In this document: positions 8,704 through 18,276 of the stretch, one piece after another
Layout: every line of letters starts with the position of its first letter
How positions within the stretch are numbered: the stretch's first letter is position 1
Assembly: GCF_001426525.1 (NCBI RefSeq)
Contig: NZ_LMEW01000035.1
Span: forward strand, 206,225-270,224
Reading direction: 5' to 3'
Source of the DNA: Massilia sp. Root133
GTDB taxonomy: Bacteria; Pseudomonadota; Gammaproteobacteria; Burkholderiales; Burkholderiaceae_D
DNA: 64,000 nt
Notes under the pieces: generated by a model
Told to the model about the DNA's origin: nothing
What the model saw: the letters and a program-made list of their open reading frames with translations, nothing else
Databases searched by the model: none
Program-made: the position numbers and the translations under genes

Positions 8704-9288
8704 TTATTTTTTTGCCGGCGTCCACTCGTCGAGCCGCCGGCCTTCCGCGCATGCCGCGATGAGCCGGTCGAGCCGCGCCGCCCGCGTCTCCGGCTTCTTG
8801 GCACTCGTCACGACGTGCAGCATGCGCTTGCGGTAGCCGGGTGGGCACGCTTCGAAATACGCCCACGCGGACTTGTGGCGCCGGAAGCGGGCCAGGTCCT
8901 CGGGCGCCAGTTCGGCGGGCGTCTCGCGCTCGTGCGAATACACGCGCGAGCGGTCTTCCGAGCGCCGCGCGAACGCCGCTTCGCCCGCCGGCGTCATGAG
9001 GCCTTGCTCGCGCAGCCTGGTCACCTTGTCGATGTTCACCGCGCTCCAGATCGAGCCGGCTTTGCGTGGCGTGAAGCGGATCGTGTAGGCGCCTTCGTCG
9101 ACGCCCTTGCGCACGCCGTCGATCCAGCCGTAGCACAGCGCCTGGTCGACTGACTCGGACCAGGTCATGCACGGCTTGCCCGTGCCGACCTTGTGAAAGC
9201 CCACGAGCAGTTCCTTTGCCTCGTGTGCATGGGCCGCGAGCCAGGCGCGGAAGTCTTCTGCGGTTGCGAAGAAGACCGGGGCGGTCAT
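8704..9288 (-). CDS. YdeI/OmpD-associated family protein
   Basis: A 194-residue cytosolic protein of the YdeI / OmpD-associated family. Recognisable motifs are FRAWLAAHAHEAKELLVGF near the N-terminus, TWSESVDQALCYGWIDG (residues 42-58) and RFTPRKAGSIWSAVN (71-85); a basic helical tail follows. The molecular function of the family is not established. Its ATG overlaps the TGA of hexR by four nucleotides (ATGA), so it is the translationally coupled last gene of the zwf-hexR operon, which is an unusual placement. Confidence 0.88.
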   Translation of the reverse strand: MTAPVFFATAEDFRAWLAAHAHEAKELLVGFHKVGTGKPCMTWSESVDQALCYGWIDGVRKGVDEGAYTIRFTPRKAGSIWSAVNIDKVTRLREQGLMTPAGEAAFARRSEDRSRVYSHERETPAELAPEDLARFRRHKSAWAYFEACPPGYRKRMLHVVTSAKKPETRAARLDRLIAACAEGRRLDEWTPAKK

Positions 9289-10139
9289 CCGATGAACGAA
9301 TCGAACTGCAGGTCGAATTCCTGCAGTGCCTTCTGCGCGTTCTGCATCTTCTTGCGGAACTCCGGACCGCGCTGCAGCGCGAGGCCGACCGCGAGCACGT
9401 CGATCACGACGAGGTAGGCGAGACGCGCCGAGATCGGCGTGTACGGATCGGTCGCGAACACGAGGTCGATTGGAATCAGGAGGCTCGCCATGTCCGCGAG
9501 CGGCGTGCCGGACGGCGCCAGCACGATCACTTCGGCACCGCCGCGGCGCGCGAGTTTCGCCGAGCGCGTGAGCGACGGGTTGTTGCCGCGTTGGGAGATC
9601 GCGACCAGCGCGTCGCCCTCGCGCAGCAGCGCGGCCGCGATGGCGTGGATCGCGGGGTCGGTGTACGCGACGGTCGGCACGCCCGAGCGGAAGAATTTGT
9701 GTTGCGCGTCGGCCGCGACGAAGCCCGACGTGCCCTGGCCGTAGAACTCGATCTTGTTGGCGCGCGACAGGATGTCGAGTGCCTTCTGGATCAGTTCCGG
9801 CTTCAGGTTGTTGCGCAGGTCGAGCAGCGTGTTGATCGAGCGGCTGCAGATCTTGTTGACGAGGTCCGCGGCCAGGTCGTCCTGCGCCGGCTGCTCGCTG
9901 GCACCGGGCAGCGCCAGCGCGAGGCCTTGCGCGAGCTTCAGCTTGAACTCGTGCCAGCCGTCGTAGCCGAGCGTGCGGCAAAAGCGCACGACGGTCGGCT
10001 CGGACACCTGCGCGCTGCGCGCCAGCGCCGTAATGTTCTGGCTCACGGTGGCGCTGGGCGCGGCCAGCACGGCGAGCGCCACCTTGCGCTCGGACTTGGA
10101 CAGCGAGTCGAGCTGGGTACGGATCGAATCGAGCAGCAC
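9285..10139 (-). CDS. hexR: RpiR/HexR-family regulator of the Entner-Doudoroff locus
   Basis: A 284-residue repressor. It has an N-terminal HTH_6 domain (residues 1-77, with SEPTVVRFCRTLGYDG as recognition region) and a C-terminal SIS sugar-phosphate domain (about 120-255, with EFYGQGTSGFVA and AISQRGNNPSLT). In proteobacteria HexR senses 2-keto-3-deoxy-6-phosphogluconate and releases zwf, edd and related promoters. It starts at a GTG whose AAGGAA site overlaps the zwf stop codon, so zwf and hexR are coupled. Four similar 15-bp boxes before zwf, pgi and edd are its likely targets. Confidence 0.92.
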   Translation of the reverse strand: MLLDSIRTQLDSLSKSERKVALAVLAAPSATVSQNITALARSAQVSEPTVVRFCRTLGYDGWHEFKLKLAQGLALALPGASEQPAQDDLAADLVNKICSRSINTLLDLRNNLKPELIQKALDILSRANKIEFYGQGTSGFVAADAQHKFFRSGVPTVAYTDPAIHAIAAALLREGDALVAISQRGNNPSLTRSAKLARRGGAEVIVLAPSGTPLADMASLLIPIDLVFATDPYTPISARLAYLVVIDVLAVGLALQRGPEFRKKMQNAQKALQEFDLQFDSFIG

Positions 10140-10149
10140 GTTAGTTCCT

Positions 10150-11619
10150 TCAGTCTTCCGGCAGCGCCTCTTCGCGCCACTGCAGGCCGTCGCGGCCGAT
10201 CAGCGCGGACGACGAGGCAGGGCCCCACGTACCGGACGTGTACGGGACCGGCGTCGTGTCGTCCTGCTCCCAGTATTCGAGGATCGGCTCGACCCATTCC
10301 CACGCGGCTTCCAGCTCGTCGCCGCGCATGAACAGGGTCAGCTGGCCGCGCAGGACGTCCAGCAGCAGGCGCTCGTACGCTTCCATGCGCGGGGACTTGA
10401 ACTGTTCGCGGAAATCGAGTTCGAGTTCGGCCTGCTTCAGGCGCATGGAATCGCCCGGCGTCTTGGCCATCAGGTTCATCGACAGGCCTTCGTCCGGCTG
10501 CAGGCGGATCACGAGGCTGTTCGGCTGGAAGCTCGACGTCGGCTGGTTGAAGATCGAATGGGGGATAGGCTTGAAGCGCACGACGATTTCCGCGAGGCGG
10601 TCGGCCATGCGCTTGCCGGTGCGCAGGTAGAACGGCACGCCGGCCCAGCGCCAAGTGTCGATCTCGGCCTTCATCGCGACGAAGGTTTCCGTCTTCGACT
10701 GCTTCGGTGCGCCCGGTTCGTCGCGGTAGCCCGGCACGGCCTGGCCGTCGACATAACCCGAGCGGTATTGGCCGCGCACGATGTTCTGCGACAGCGTCGT
10801 CGGCGTGAAGCGCTTCAGCGAGCGCAGGACCTGCAGCTTGGCGTCGCGCACGGCGTCCGGCGCGATCGACGTCGGCGGTTCCATCGCGACGATACACAGC
10901 AGTTGCAGCAGGTGGTTCTGCAGCATGTCGCGCAGCGCGCCCGAGTTGTCGTAATAGCCCAGGCGGTTGCCCACGCCGATCTTTTCCGCGATGGTGATCT
11001 GCACGTCCGAGATCCACTCGCGGCGCCACAGCGGCTCGAACAGGATGTTACCGAAGCGCAGGGCCAGCAGGTTCTGCACGGTTTCCTTGCCGAGGTAGTG
11101 GTCGATCCGGTAGATCTGCGATTCGGCGAAGACCTTGCCGACGTCGGCGTTGATCTGCTTGGCCGATGCGAGGTCGCGGCCCAGCGGCTTTTCCAGGACG
11201 ACGCGCGAATTCGGCGTGGCGAGGCCCACGGCGGCCAGGTTCTCGCAGATCGTCGCGAACAGTTGCGGCGGCGTCGCGAGGTAGTAGACGCGCGTCAGCG
11301 AAGAATCCTTGCGCAGCGCTTCCGCCAGCGCCGCATAGGTCGCCACGTTGCCGGCGTCGACGGCGACGTAGGTGATGCGGTTCAGGAACGTCTGCCATGC
11401 GCCGGCGTCGACGTTTTCCTTCACGTGCGTTTTTGCATTGGTTTCCACCATCTCGATGAACGCTTCCTGCGACATCTCGTCACGGCCGACGCAGATGATG
11501 CGCGCCGTCGCGGGCAGGTCGTTGCACACGTCACGGGCATACATCGCCGGCAACAGCTTGCGCATCGCGAGGTCGCCGCTGCCGCCGAAGAAAACGAGAT
11601 CGAAATCGGAAAGTGCCAT
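10150..11619 (-). CDS. zwf: Glucose-6-phosphate 1-dehydrogenase
   Basis: Oxidises glucose 6-phosphate to 6-phosphogluconolactone with NADP+ or NAD+, the shared entry step of the Entner-Doudoroff and oxidative pentose phosphate pathways. The 489-residue length is normal. The coenzyme motif GGSGDLAMRKL is at 12-22, EKPLGRDL at 143-150, and the active-site stretch RIDHYLGKE at 171-179 with catalytic base region H174. It is followed after 10 nt by hexR. Two HexR-like boxes lie 25-71 nt upstream of the start, so transcription is probably repressed until keto-deoxy-phosphogluconate accumulates. Confidence 0.97.
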   Translation of the reverse strand: MALSDFDLVFFGGSGDLAMRKLLPAMYARDVCNDLPATARIICVGRDEMSQEAFIEMVETNAKTHVKENVDAGAWQTFLNRITYVAVDAGNVATYAALAEALRKDSSLTRVYYLATPPQLFATICENLAAVGLATPNSRVVLEKPLGRDLASAKQINADVGKVFAESQIYRIDHYLGKETVQNLLALRFGNILFEPLWRREWISDVQITIAEKIGVGNRLGYYDNSGALRDMLQNHLLQLLCIVAMEPPTSIAPDAVRDAKLQVLRSLKRFTPTTLSQNIVRGQYRSGYVDGQAVPGYRDEPGAPKQSKTETFVAMKAEIDTWRWAGVPFYLRTGKRMADRLAEIVVRFKPIPHSIFNQPTSSFQPNSLVIRLQPDEGLSMNLMAKTPGDSMRLKQAELELDFREQFKSPRMEAYERLLLDVLRGQLTLFMRGDELEAAWEWVEPILEYWEQDDTTPVPYTSGTWGPASSSALIGRDGLQWREEALPED

Positions 11620-11643
11620 GGTGTCTGTCGAGGAGTGAAATGC

Positions 11644-11658
11644 TGTAAATTTACTACA
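11644..11658. promoter_or_regulatory. Putative HexR box A upstream of zwf
   Basis: TGTAAATTTACTACA, 25-39 nt upstream of the zwf start codon. It fits the TGTA-N7-TACA form of known HexR operators and shares the ACTAC end with three other boxes in this locus. Confidence 0.65.
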
Positions 11659-11675
11659 CGATTATGGATAGCGCA

Positions 11676-11690
11676 AGAAATTTTACTACG
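11676..11690. promoter_or_regulatory. Putative HexR box B upstream of zwf
   Basis: AGAAATTTTACTACG, 57-71 nt upstream of zwf. It matches 14 of 15 positions of the box before edd read on the opposite strand, which supports a common regulator. Confidence 0.6.
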
Positions 11691-11755
11691 CAGAAGGGTG
11701 TAGTCGAAGGTAATGGTGCCACATCCGTGGCGGCGTGGGCGCGAGAGAAAGGGGA

Positions 11756-11778
11756 GGGCGGGCACGGTGTGCCCACCC
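11756..11778 (-). terminator. Hairpin terminator after the SMP-30 lactonase gene
   Basis: GGGCGGGCAC (11756-11765) pairs with GTGCCCACCC (11769-11778) around a 3-nt loop, with one mismatch. It lies directly after the lactonase stop on the minus strand and is followed by a C/T-rich stretch. It probably ends the pgi-lactonase transcript before the separate zwf promoter. Confidence 0.6.
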
Positions 11779-11783
11779 GGAAA

Positions 11784-12680
11784 TCAACCGCGGTACTCGG
11801 CCTGCTCGATGCCGGGCACGTCGACGGTAAATGCCAGTACTTTGCCGCTGTGCGGATACTTCGCCAGCTCGTCGTTCGACCGGCCCTTGCTGGCGCTGGT
11901 GACGAACAGCGTGCGCAGATCGGGGCCGCCGAACGCGACGGACGTCGGGCAGCGCACGGGCAGCTCGATTTCCTGCAGCAGCTCGCCCGTCGGCGACAGC
12001 TTGACGATGCGGCCGCCTTCGAACATCGCGGACCAGTAATTGCCTTCGCTGTCCACCGCCGCGCCGTCCGGACGGCCGCCGTAGTCGGCCGCCTTCTTGT
12101 CGTCGGAGAAGGTGACGAGGTTGCGGCGGTTCGATGCCGTGCCCGTCTTGACGTCGTAGTCGTACGCGTCGACGCGGTGGCTCGTCGTGTCCGAGTGGTA
12201 CATCGTCTTGCCGTCCGGGCTGAACGACAGCCCGTTCGAGTTCGTCATGCCGCCGGCCCAGGCCAGGCGCAGCCCGCCCTTGTCCAGCACGTACATCTCG
12301 GCCTTCTGCTGGTCGCGCGGCTCGTACATCGTGCCGACCCAGAAGCGCCCCGCCGGGTCCGTGCGGCCGTCGTTGAAGCGGACGATGGACGTGTCGTACG
12401 GTGCCGGCGCGATGTCGTCGATGTCGCCCGTCGTCGTGTTCAGGTAGACGAAGCCGGCGCGCGTGGCCAGCACGAGGTTGTTGTCCTGGTCGACGGCGAT
12501 GGCGGACGGCTCGGTGTCCGTGTTCCAGCGCGAGTACTTGCCGCTCGACGGATGCAGGCGGTGCACCGACTTGCCGTCGATGTCGACCCAGTACAGCGCG
12601 GATTCGACCGCATGCCAGACGGCCGATTCGCCGACCAGCATCCGTTCGTCATGCACGATGTGGAATTTTTCGGTCTTCAT
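11784..12680 (-). CDS. SMP-30/gluconolactonase family lactonase, probable Entner-Doudoroff lactonase
   Basis: A 298-residue six-bladed beta-propeller of the SMP-30/gluconolaconase/LRE family. The metal site known from SMP-30 is intact: E18 (VGESAVW), N149 (NSNGLSFS) and D205 (GRPDGAAVD), with substrate residue N103 (RFNDG). The family opens sugar lactones. No separate 6-phosphogluconolactonase gene (pgl/devB) is present in the locus, and this gene sits between pgi and zwf. It is therefore the best candidate to hydrolyse gluconolactone or 6-phosphogluconolactone here, by inference. The GAGGAGGT binding site before its ATG overlaps the pgi stop, so it is translated together with pgi. Confidence 0.88.
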   Translation of the reverse strand: MKTEKFHIVHDERMLVGESAVWHAVESALYWVDIDGKSVHRLHPSSGKYSRWNTDTEPSAIAVDQDNNLVLATRAGFVYLNTTTGDIDDIAPAPYDTSIVRFNDGRTDPAGRFWVGTMYEPRDQQKAEMYVLDKGGLRLAWAGGMTNSNGLSFSPDGKTMYHSDTTSHRVDAYDYDVKTGTASNRRNLVTFSDDKKAADYGGRPDGAAVDSEGNYWSAMFEGGRIVKLSPTGELLQEIELPVRCPTSVAFGGPDLRTLFVTSASKGRSNDELAKYPHSGKVLAFTVDVPGIEQAEYRG

Positions 12681-12689
12681 GGCACCTCC

Positions 12690-14330
12690 TCAGACGGCGG
12701 CCCTGGCGCGGGCGATCAGGCCGTTGGTCGAACCATCGTGCTGCGCCGGTTGCGCCTCGCCGTTCAGCTCCGCCTCGATCTTCTTGGCCAGCACCTTGCC
12801 CAGTTCCACGCCCCACTGGTCGTAGCTGTTCACGTCCCAGATCGCGCCCTGCACGAACACCTTGTGCTCGTACAGCGCGATCAGCGCGCCCAGCGTGGCC
12901 GGGGTCAGGTACTCCATCAGGATCGTGTTGCTCGGACGGTTGCCCGGGAAGGTCTTGTGCGGCACGAGGCGCTCGATCTCGGCCGGGTCTTGCCCGGCCA
13001 GGTCCTGGCGCACCTCGTCGGCCGTCTTGCCCTTCATGAAGGCTTCCGACTGCGCGAAGCAGTTCGCGAGCAGCGCGGCGTGGTGGTTCTGGAATTCATG
13101 CGCGGGACGCAGCGCGGCGATGAAGTCCATCGGCGTGACGTCCGTGCCCTGGTGCAGCAGCTGGAAGTAGGCGTGCTGGCCGTTCGTGCCGACGTCGCCC
13201 CAGATCACCGGGCCGGTTGCGTAGTCGGTGATGGTGTCGCCGGCGCGCGTGACGCGCTTGCCGTTGCTTTCCATGTCGAGCTGCTGCAGGTACGCGGGGA
13301 AGCGGTTCAGGTCCTGGTGGTAAGGCGCGATCGACACCGACGGGCAGCCGAGGAATTCGCGGTTCCAGAAGCCGACCAGGGCCAGGATCATCGGCAGGTT
13401 CTGCTCGATCGGCGCGGTGCGGAAGTGCTCGTCCAGCGCGTGCGCGCCCGCGAGGAAGTCGGCGAAATAGCCGTAGCCGACGCACAGCGCGACCGGCAGG
13501 CCGATCGCGGACCAGACGGAATAGCGGCCGCCGACCCAGTCCCAGAACGGGAACATGTTGTCCGGGTCGATGCCGAATTTCTTGATCGCTTCCACGTTGG
13601 TCGACACCGCGACGAAGTGTTTTGCCAGCGCCTCTTCCGACGCATGCTTGAGGAACCAGCTGCGCGCCGTGTTCGCGTTCATCATGGTCTCGGCCGTCGT
13701 GAACGTCTTCGAGGCGATGATGAACAGCGTCGTTTCCGGATTCACGCGCGCCAGCGCGGCGTCCATGTCGTGGCCGTCGACGTTGGAGACGAAGTGCATC
13801 GTCAGGCGCGGATGGGCGAACTGGCGCAGCGCCAGGCAGACCATCTTCGGACCGAGGTCGGAGCCGCCGATGCCGATGTTGACGATGTCCGTGATTTCCT
13901 TGCCCGTGTGACCCAGCCACGCACCGTTACGCACGGCGTCGCTGAACGTCTTGACGCGGGCGAGGACGGCGTGCACGTCGGCCGTGATGTCCTGGCCGTC
14001 CACCGTGATCTGCTTGTCCTTCGGCGCGCGCAGGGCGGTGTGCAGCACGGCGCGTTGTTCCGTCAGGTTGATCTTGTCGCCGGCGAACATGGCATCGCGC
14101 AACTGCTCGACGCCGCGCTCGCGCGCCAGGTTTGCCAGCAGTGCAAGCGTGCGCCCGTCCAAACGGTTTTTTGAATAGTCTAGGAACAGCCCGGCCGCTT
14201 CCGCCGAGAGGCGCTCGAAGCGCTGCGGGTCTTGCGCGAACAGGTCGCGCATCTGCCATTGCTGGGCGTCCTGGGCGTGGGACTGGAGGGCCTGGTAACT
14301 GGTGGTGCTGGTCAGGGGTGGTTGGCGCAT
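12690..14330 (-). CDS. pgi: Glucose-6-phosphate isomerase
   Basis: Interconverts glucose 6-phosphate and fructose 6-phosphate in the cytosol. The 546-residue length is typical for the bacterial form. NIGIGGSDLGPKMV lies at 151-164, the first PGI signature DWVGGRYSVWSAIG at 264-277, and LDMESNGK at 351-358, whose E354 corresponds to the catalytic base (E355 in E. coli). GQHAYFQLLHQG with the ring-opening histidine follows. It is first in a leftward operon with the lactonase and is divergent from edd. A HexR-like box lies 58-72 nt upstream. Confidence 0.97.
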   Translation of the reverse strand: MRQPPLTSTTSYQALQSHAQDAQQWQMRDLFAQDPQRFERLSAEAAGLFLDYSKNRLDGRTLALLANLARERGVEQLRDAMFAGDKINLTEQRAVLHTALRAPKDKQITVDGQDITADVHAVLARVKTFSDAVRNGAWLGHTGKEITDIVNIGIGGSDLGPKMVCLALRQFAHPRLTMHFVSNVDGHDMDAALARVNPETTLFIIASKTFTTAETMMNANTARSWFLKHASEEALAKHFVAVSTNVEAIKKFGIDPDNMFPFWDWVGGRYSVWSAIGLPVALCVGYGYFADFLAGAHALDEHFRTAPIEQNLPMILALVGFWNREFLGCPSVSIAPYHQDLNRFPAYLQQLDMESNGKRVTRAGDTITDYATGPVIWGDVGTNGQHAYFQLLHQGTDVTPMDFIAALRPAHEFQNHHAALLANCFAQSEAFMKGKTADEVRQDLAGQDPAEIERLVPHKTFPGNRPSNTILMEYLTPATLGALIALYEHKVFVQGAIWDVNSYDQWGVELGKVLAKKIEAELNGEAQPAQHDGSTNGLIARARAAV

Positions 14331-14387
14331 GGTGATGGACGGTATGATGTCATTTTGTGCAGGTTAGCGAATCATACAGGAAGCAGG

Positions 14388-14402
14388 CGTAAATTCACTA
14401 CA
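14388..14402. promoter_or_regulatory. Putative HexR box C upstream of pgi
   Basis: CGTAAATTCACTACA, 58-72 nt upstream of the pgi start in the 210-nt pgi/edd divergent region. It differs from box A before zwf at two positions. Confidence 0.6.
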
Positions 14403-14499
14403 CAAAAAAGCGCCTTCGCGCGGCCGCGTATCACGCGCGCATCTCGACTACGTTCCCGGACCCCCTCAGTCAGTGATTAGTGAGCGGGAATCTCCATTT

Positions 14500-14514
14500 C
14501 GTAGTAAAATTTCA
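14500..14514. promoter_or_regulatory. Putative HexR box D upstream of edd
   Basis: CGTAGTAAAATTTCA, 27-41 nt upstream of the edd ATG. It is the reverse complement of box B at 14 of 15 positions. Placed this close to the start, it would block the edd promoter or early transcription. Confidence 0.65.
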
Positions 14515-14540
14515 GAAATCTAATTCACAAGGAACAGATC

Positions 14541-16457
<1,917 letters not shown>

Positions 16458-16474
16458 GCAAAGTGAGCACAACG

Positions 16475-17110
16475 ATGAGTAACGATATGACCCTGCTGGA
16501 CATCATGAAATCCGCCGTCGTGATCCCCGTGATCGCGATCGACGACCCGGACCATGCCGTCCCCCTCGCCAAGGCGCTGGTCGCCGGCGGCATCCGCGTG
16601 CTCGAAGTCACGCTGCGCACCAAGCACGGCCTGGACGCGATCCGCGCGATGGCCCAGGTGGAAGGCGCGATCGTCGGCGTCGGCACGCTGACGCAGCCGG
16701 AAGAATTCGCCGCGTCGCGCGATGCGGGCGCCGTGTTCGGCGTGTCGCCGGGCCTGACGCCGTCGCTGATCGAGGCGGCGAAGAAAAGCGGCCTGCCGCT
16801 GCTGCCGGGCTGCATGACCCCGTCCGAAGTGATGGTGGCGCGCGAAGCCGGCTTCAAGCAGCTGAAACTGTTCCCGGCCGTGCCGGCGGGCGGCGTCGGC
16901 ATGCTGAAGGGCATCGGCGGTCCGCTGCCGGACGTGACCTTCTGCCCGACGGGCGGCATCTCGATCGAGACGGCACCGCAATTCCTCGCGCTGAAGAACG
17001 TCGCGTGCGTGGGCGGTTCCTGGCTGACCCCGGCGGATGCGATGAAGGCCGGCGACTGGGGCCTGATCACCGAGCTGGCCAAGGCCGCGTCCGCGCTGAA
17101 GGCGGCCTGA
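16475..17110 (+). CDS. eda: KDPG/KHG aldolase (2-dehydro-3-deoxy-phosphogluconate aldolase)
   Basis: Class I aldolase that splits KDPG into pyruvate and glyceraldehyde 3-phosphate, completing the Entner-Doudoroff route begun by edd. It has 211 residues from the ATG at 16475. A GTG four codons upstream is possible but lies against weak ribosome-binding sequence. The Schiff-base lysine is K131 in LKLFPA, and catalytic E44 lies in RVLEVTLR, both matching E. coli K133 and E45. PTGGIS and GGSWL phosphate-binding loops are present near the C-terminus. Confidence 0.96.
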   Translation: MSNDMTLLDIMKSAVVIPVIAIDDPDHAVPLAKALVAGGIRVLEVTLRTKHGLDAIRAMAQVEGAIVGVGTLTQPEEFAASRDAGAVFGVSPGLTPSLIEAAKKSGLPLLPGCMTPSEVMVAREAGFKQLKLFPAVPAGGVGMLKGIGGPLPDVTFCPTGGISIETAPQFLALKNVACVGGSWLTPADAMKAGDWGLITELAKAASALKAA

Positions 17111-17129
17111 GCCTAAGCATGCGGCGAAG

Positions 17130-17693
17130 GTGAGACAACTGCGGGTCCGGGGCCTGACCCCGGCCGAAATACGCATGGCGTCGCTGCTGTTCGGCGGCGC
17201 CATCGATGTGTCGCGCGTGCGCGTGCATGGGCGCCGCTACCTGCCGTTGGTGCAGCCGAAAAACTGCGCCATGACGCCCAACGGCAGCATTTATTTCCAC
17301 CGCTCCTGTTTCCTGCCCGATTATGGCGCGGGCGATCCGCACACGATCCACTGGTTCATGCACGAGATGGTGCATGTGTGGCAGCACCAGCTGGGCTACC
17401 CGGTCCGGTTGCGCGGCGCCTTCCGCATCGGCCTGTCGTACCGCTACGAACTGCGCCCGGGCGCGCTTCTGTCCGACTACAACATGGAAGCCCAGGGCGA
17501 CTTGCTCGCGGATTATTTTGCGCTGAAATACATGCGCAACCCGCGCATCATGCGCCAGCGCCAGTATGCGCACCAGATCGACTTGTACGAACAGGTGCTG
17601 GCCCGCTTCCTCGCCGACCCGCGCGACCCGGACAACCTGCCGCGCGGCAGCGCACGCCGCTTCGCGCGGATTGTAGCGTCTGTCTCCGCCTGA
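17130..17693 (+). CDS. Vgr-related protein with HExxH zinc-protease motif
   Basis: A 187-residue protein resembling the 'vgr-related' or Rhs-associated proteins of Burkholderiales. It carries a metallopeptidase-type motif HEMVH at residues 78-82 followed by WQHQLGYP, with a possible third ligand in DYNMEAQGD (E near residue 122). There is no signal peptide. It lies 19 nt after eda on the same strand, and no other type VI secretion genes are in view. The start is uncertain: GTG at 17130 keeps the LTPAEIRMASLLFGGAID segment typical of the family, whereas the next Met is 15 codons in. Whether it cleaves peptides is unknown. Confidence 0.7.
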   Translation: MRQLRVRGLTPAEIRMASLLFGGAIDVSRVRVHGRRYLPLVQPKNCAMTPNGSIYFHRSCFLPDYGAGDPHTIHWFMHEMVHVWQHQLGYPVRLRGAFRIGLSYRYELRPGALLSDYNMEAQGDLLADYFALKYMRNPRIMRQRQYAHQIDLYEQVLARFLADPRDPDNLPRGSARRFARIVASVSA

Positions 17694-17763
17694 GCTTGCG
17701 TAGCCTCAAAATTTAACGGTGCTGCCGTCGTAGGCTTTCGCCTTGCGCTCCGTTGAGGTCATC

Positions 17764-18249
17764 ATGTCCGTCCCCTATCGCATCCCCGTGCTGCTGTGTG
17801 CCTGGTGCCTGGCCGCGCCGGCGTGCGCCCGCGTCGGCGCGGCCGAGGTGCGCGAAGGCCCGCGTGGCGGCCCGTGCTTCACCATCACCCCGCGCGAGGA
17901 ACGCCTGGGCACGCCGGAATTCCGGTCGATCGTCGTGTGGGAGGGCGCACGCCCGGTGTGGAAGATGACGATGCCGAAGGAGCGCACATTCCCCCTCACG
18001 TTCGGCATGTGCGTGCCGTACGGCGGCAAGGTGGCGTCGCTGCCGCGCACGACGCCCGCGCCGCTGGCGCCGGGGCGGATCTACAGCCTGCGCATCGAGG
18101 CGCGGCCGGGCAAGGGCAGCGCCGCGTCCAGCTACGAGGCCAGGTTCTGCCTTGCGCGTCAGCATGACGGCAGTGCGGTCGTGCACCAGATCTGGAATGG
18201 CGACAGGGAAGGGCCGCGCATGTACGGGTGTTTGCCGCCGGGCGATTGA
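17764..18249 (+). CDS. Secreted hypothetical protein
   Basis: 161 residues with a signal peptide (VPYRIPVLLCAWCLAAPACA, probable cleavage after ACA near residue 23). The mature part has a beta-rich look, contains several cysteines that could form disulfides, and includes VWEGARPVWKMTMPKE and MCVPYGG. I do not recognise a family. The ATG at 17764 has GAGG upstream and was preferred over an in-frame TTG seven codons earlier. It is convergent with the flagellin gene. Confidence 0.65.
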   Translation: MSVPYRIPVLLCAWCLAAPACARVGAAEVREGPRGGPCFTITPREERLGTPEFRSIVVWEGARPVWKMTMPKERTFPLTFGMCVPYGGKVASLPRTTPAPLAPGRIYSLRIEARPGKGSAASSYEARFCLARQHDGSAVVHQIWNGDREGPRMYGCLPPGD

Positions 18250-18276
18250 CGCCGTCGTCAGCTGGCAGGGGTGCCG

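Noticed and set aside
11664..14174. 836-codon plus-strand frame opposite the lactonase and pgi genes
   Set aside because: Shadow of two well-conserved enzymes on the other strand; no domain and no ribosome site.
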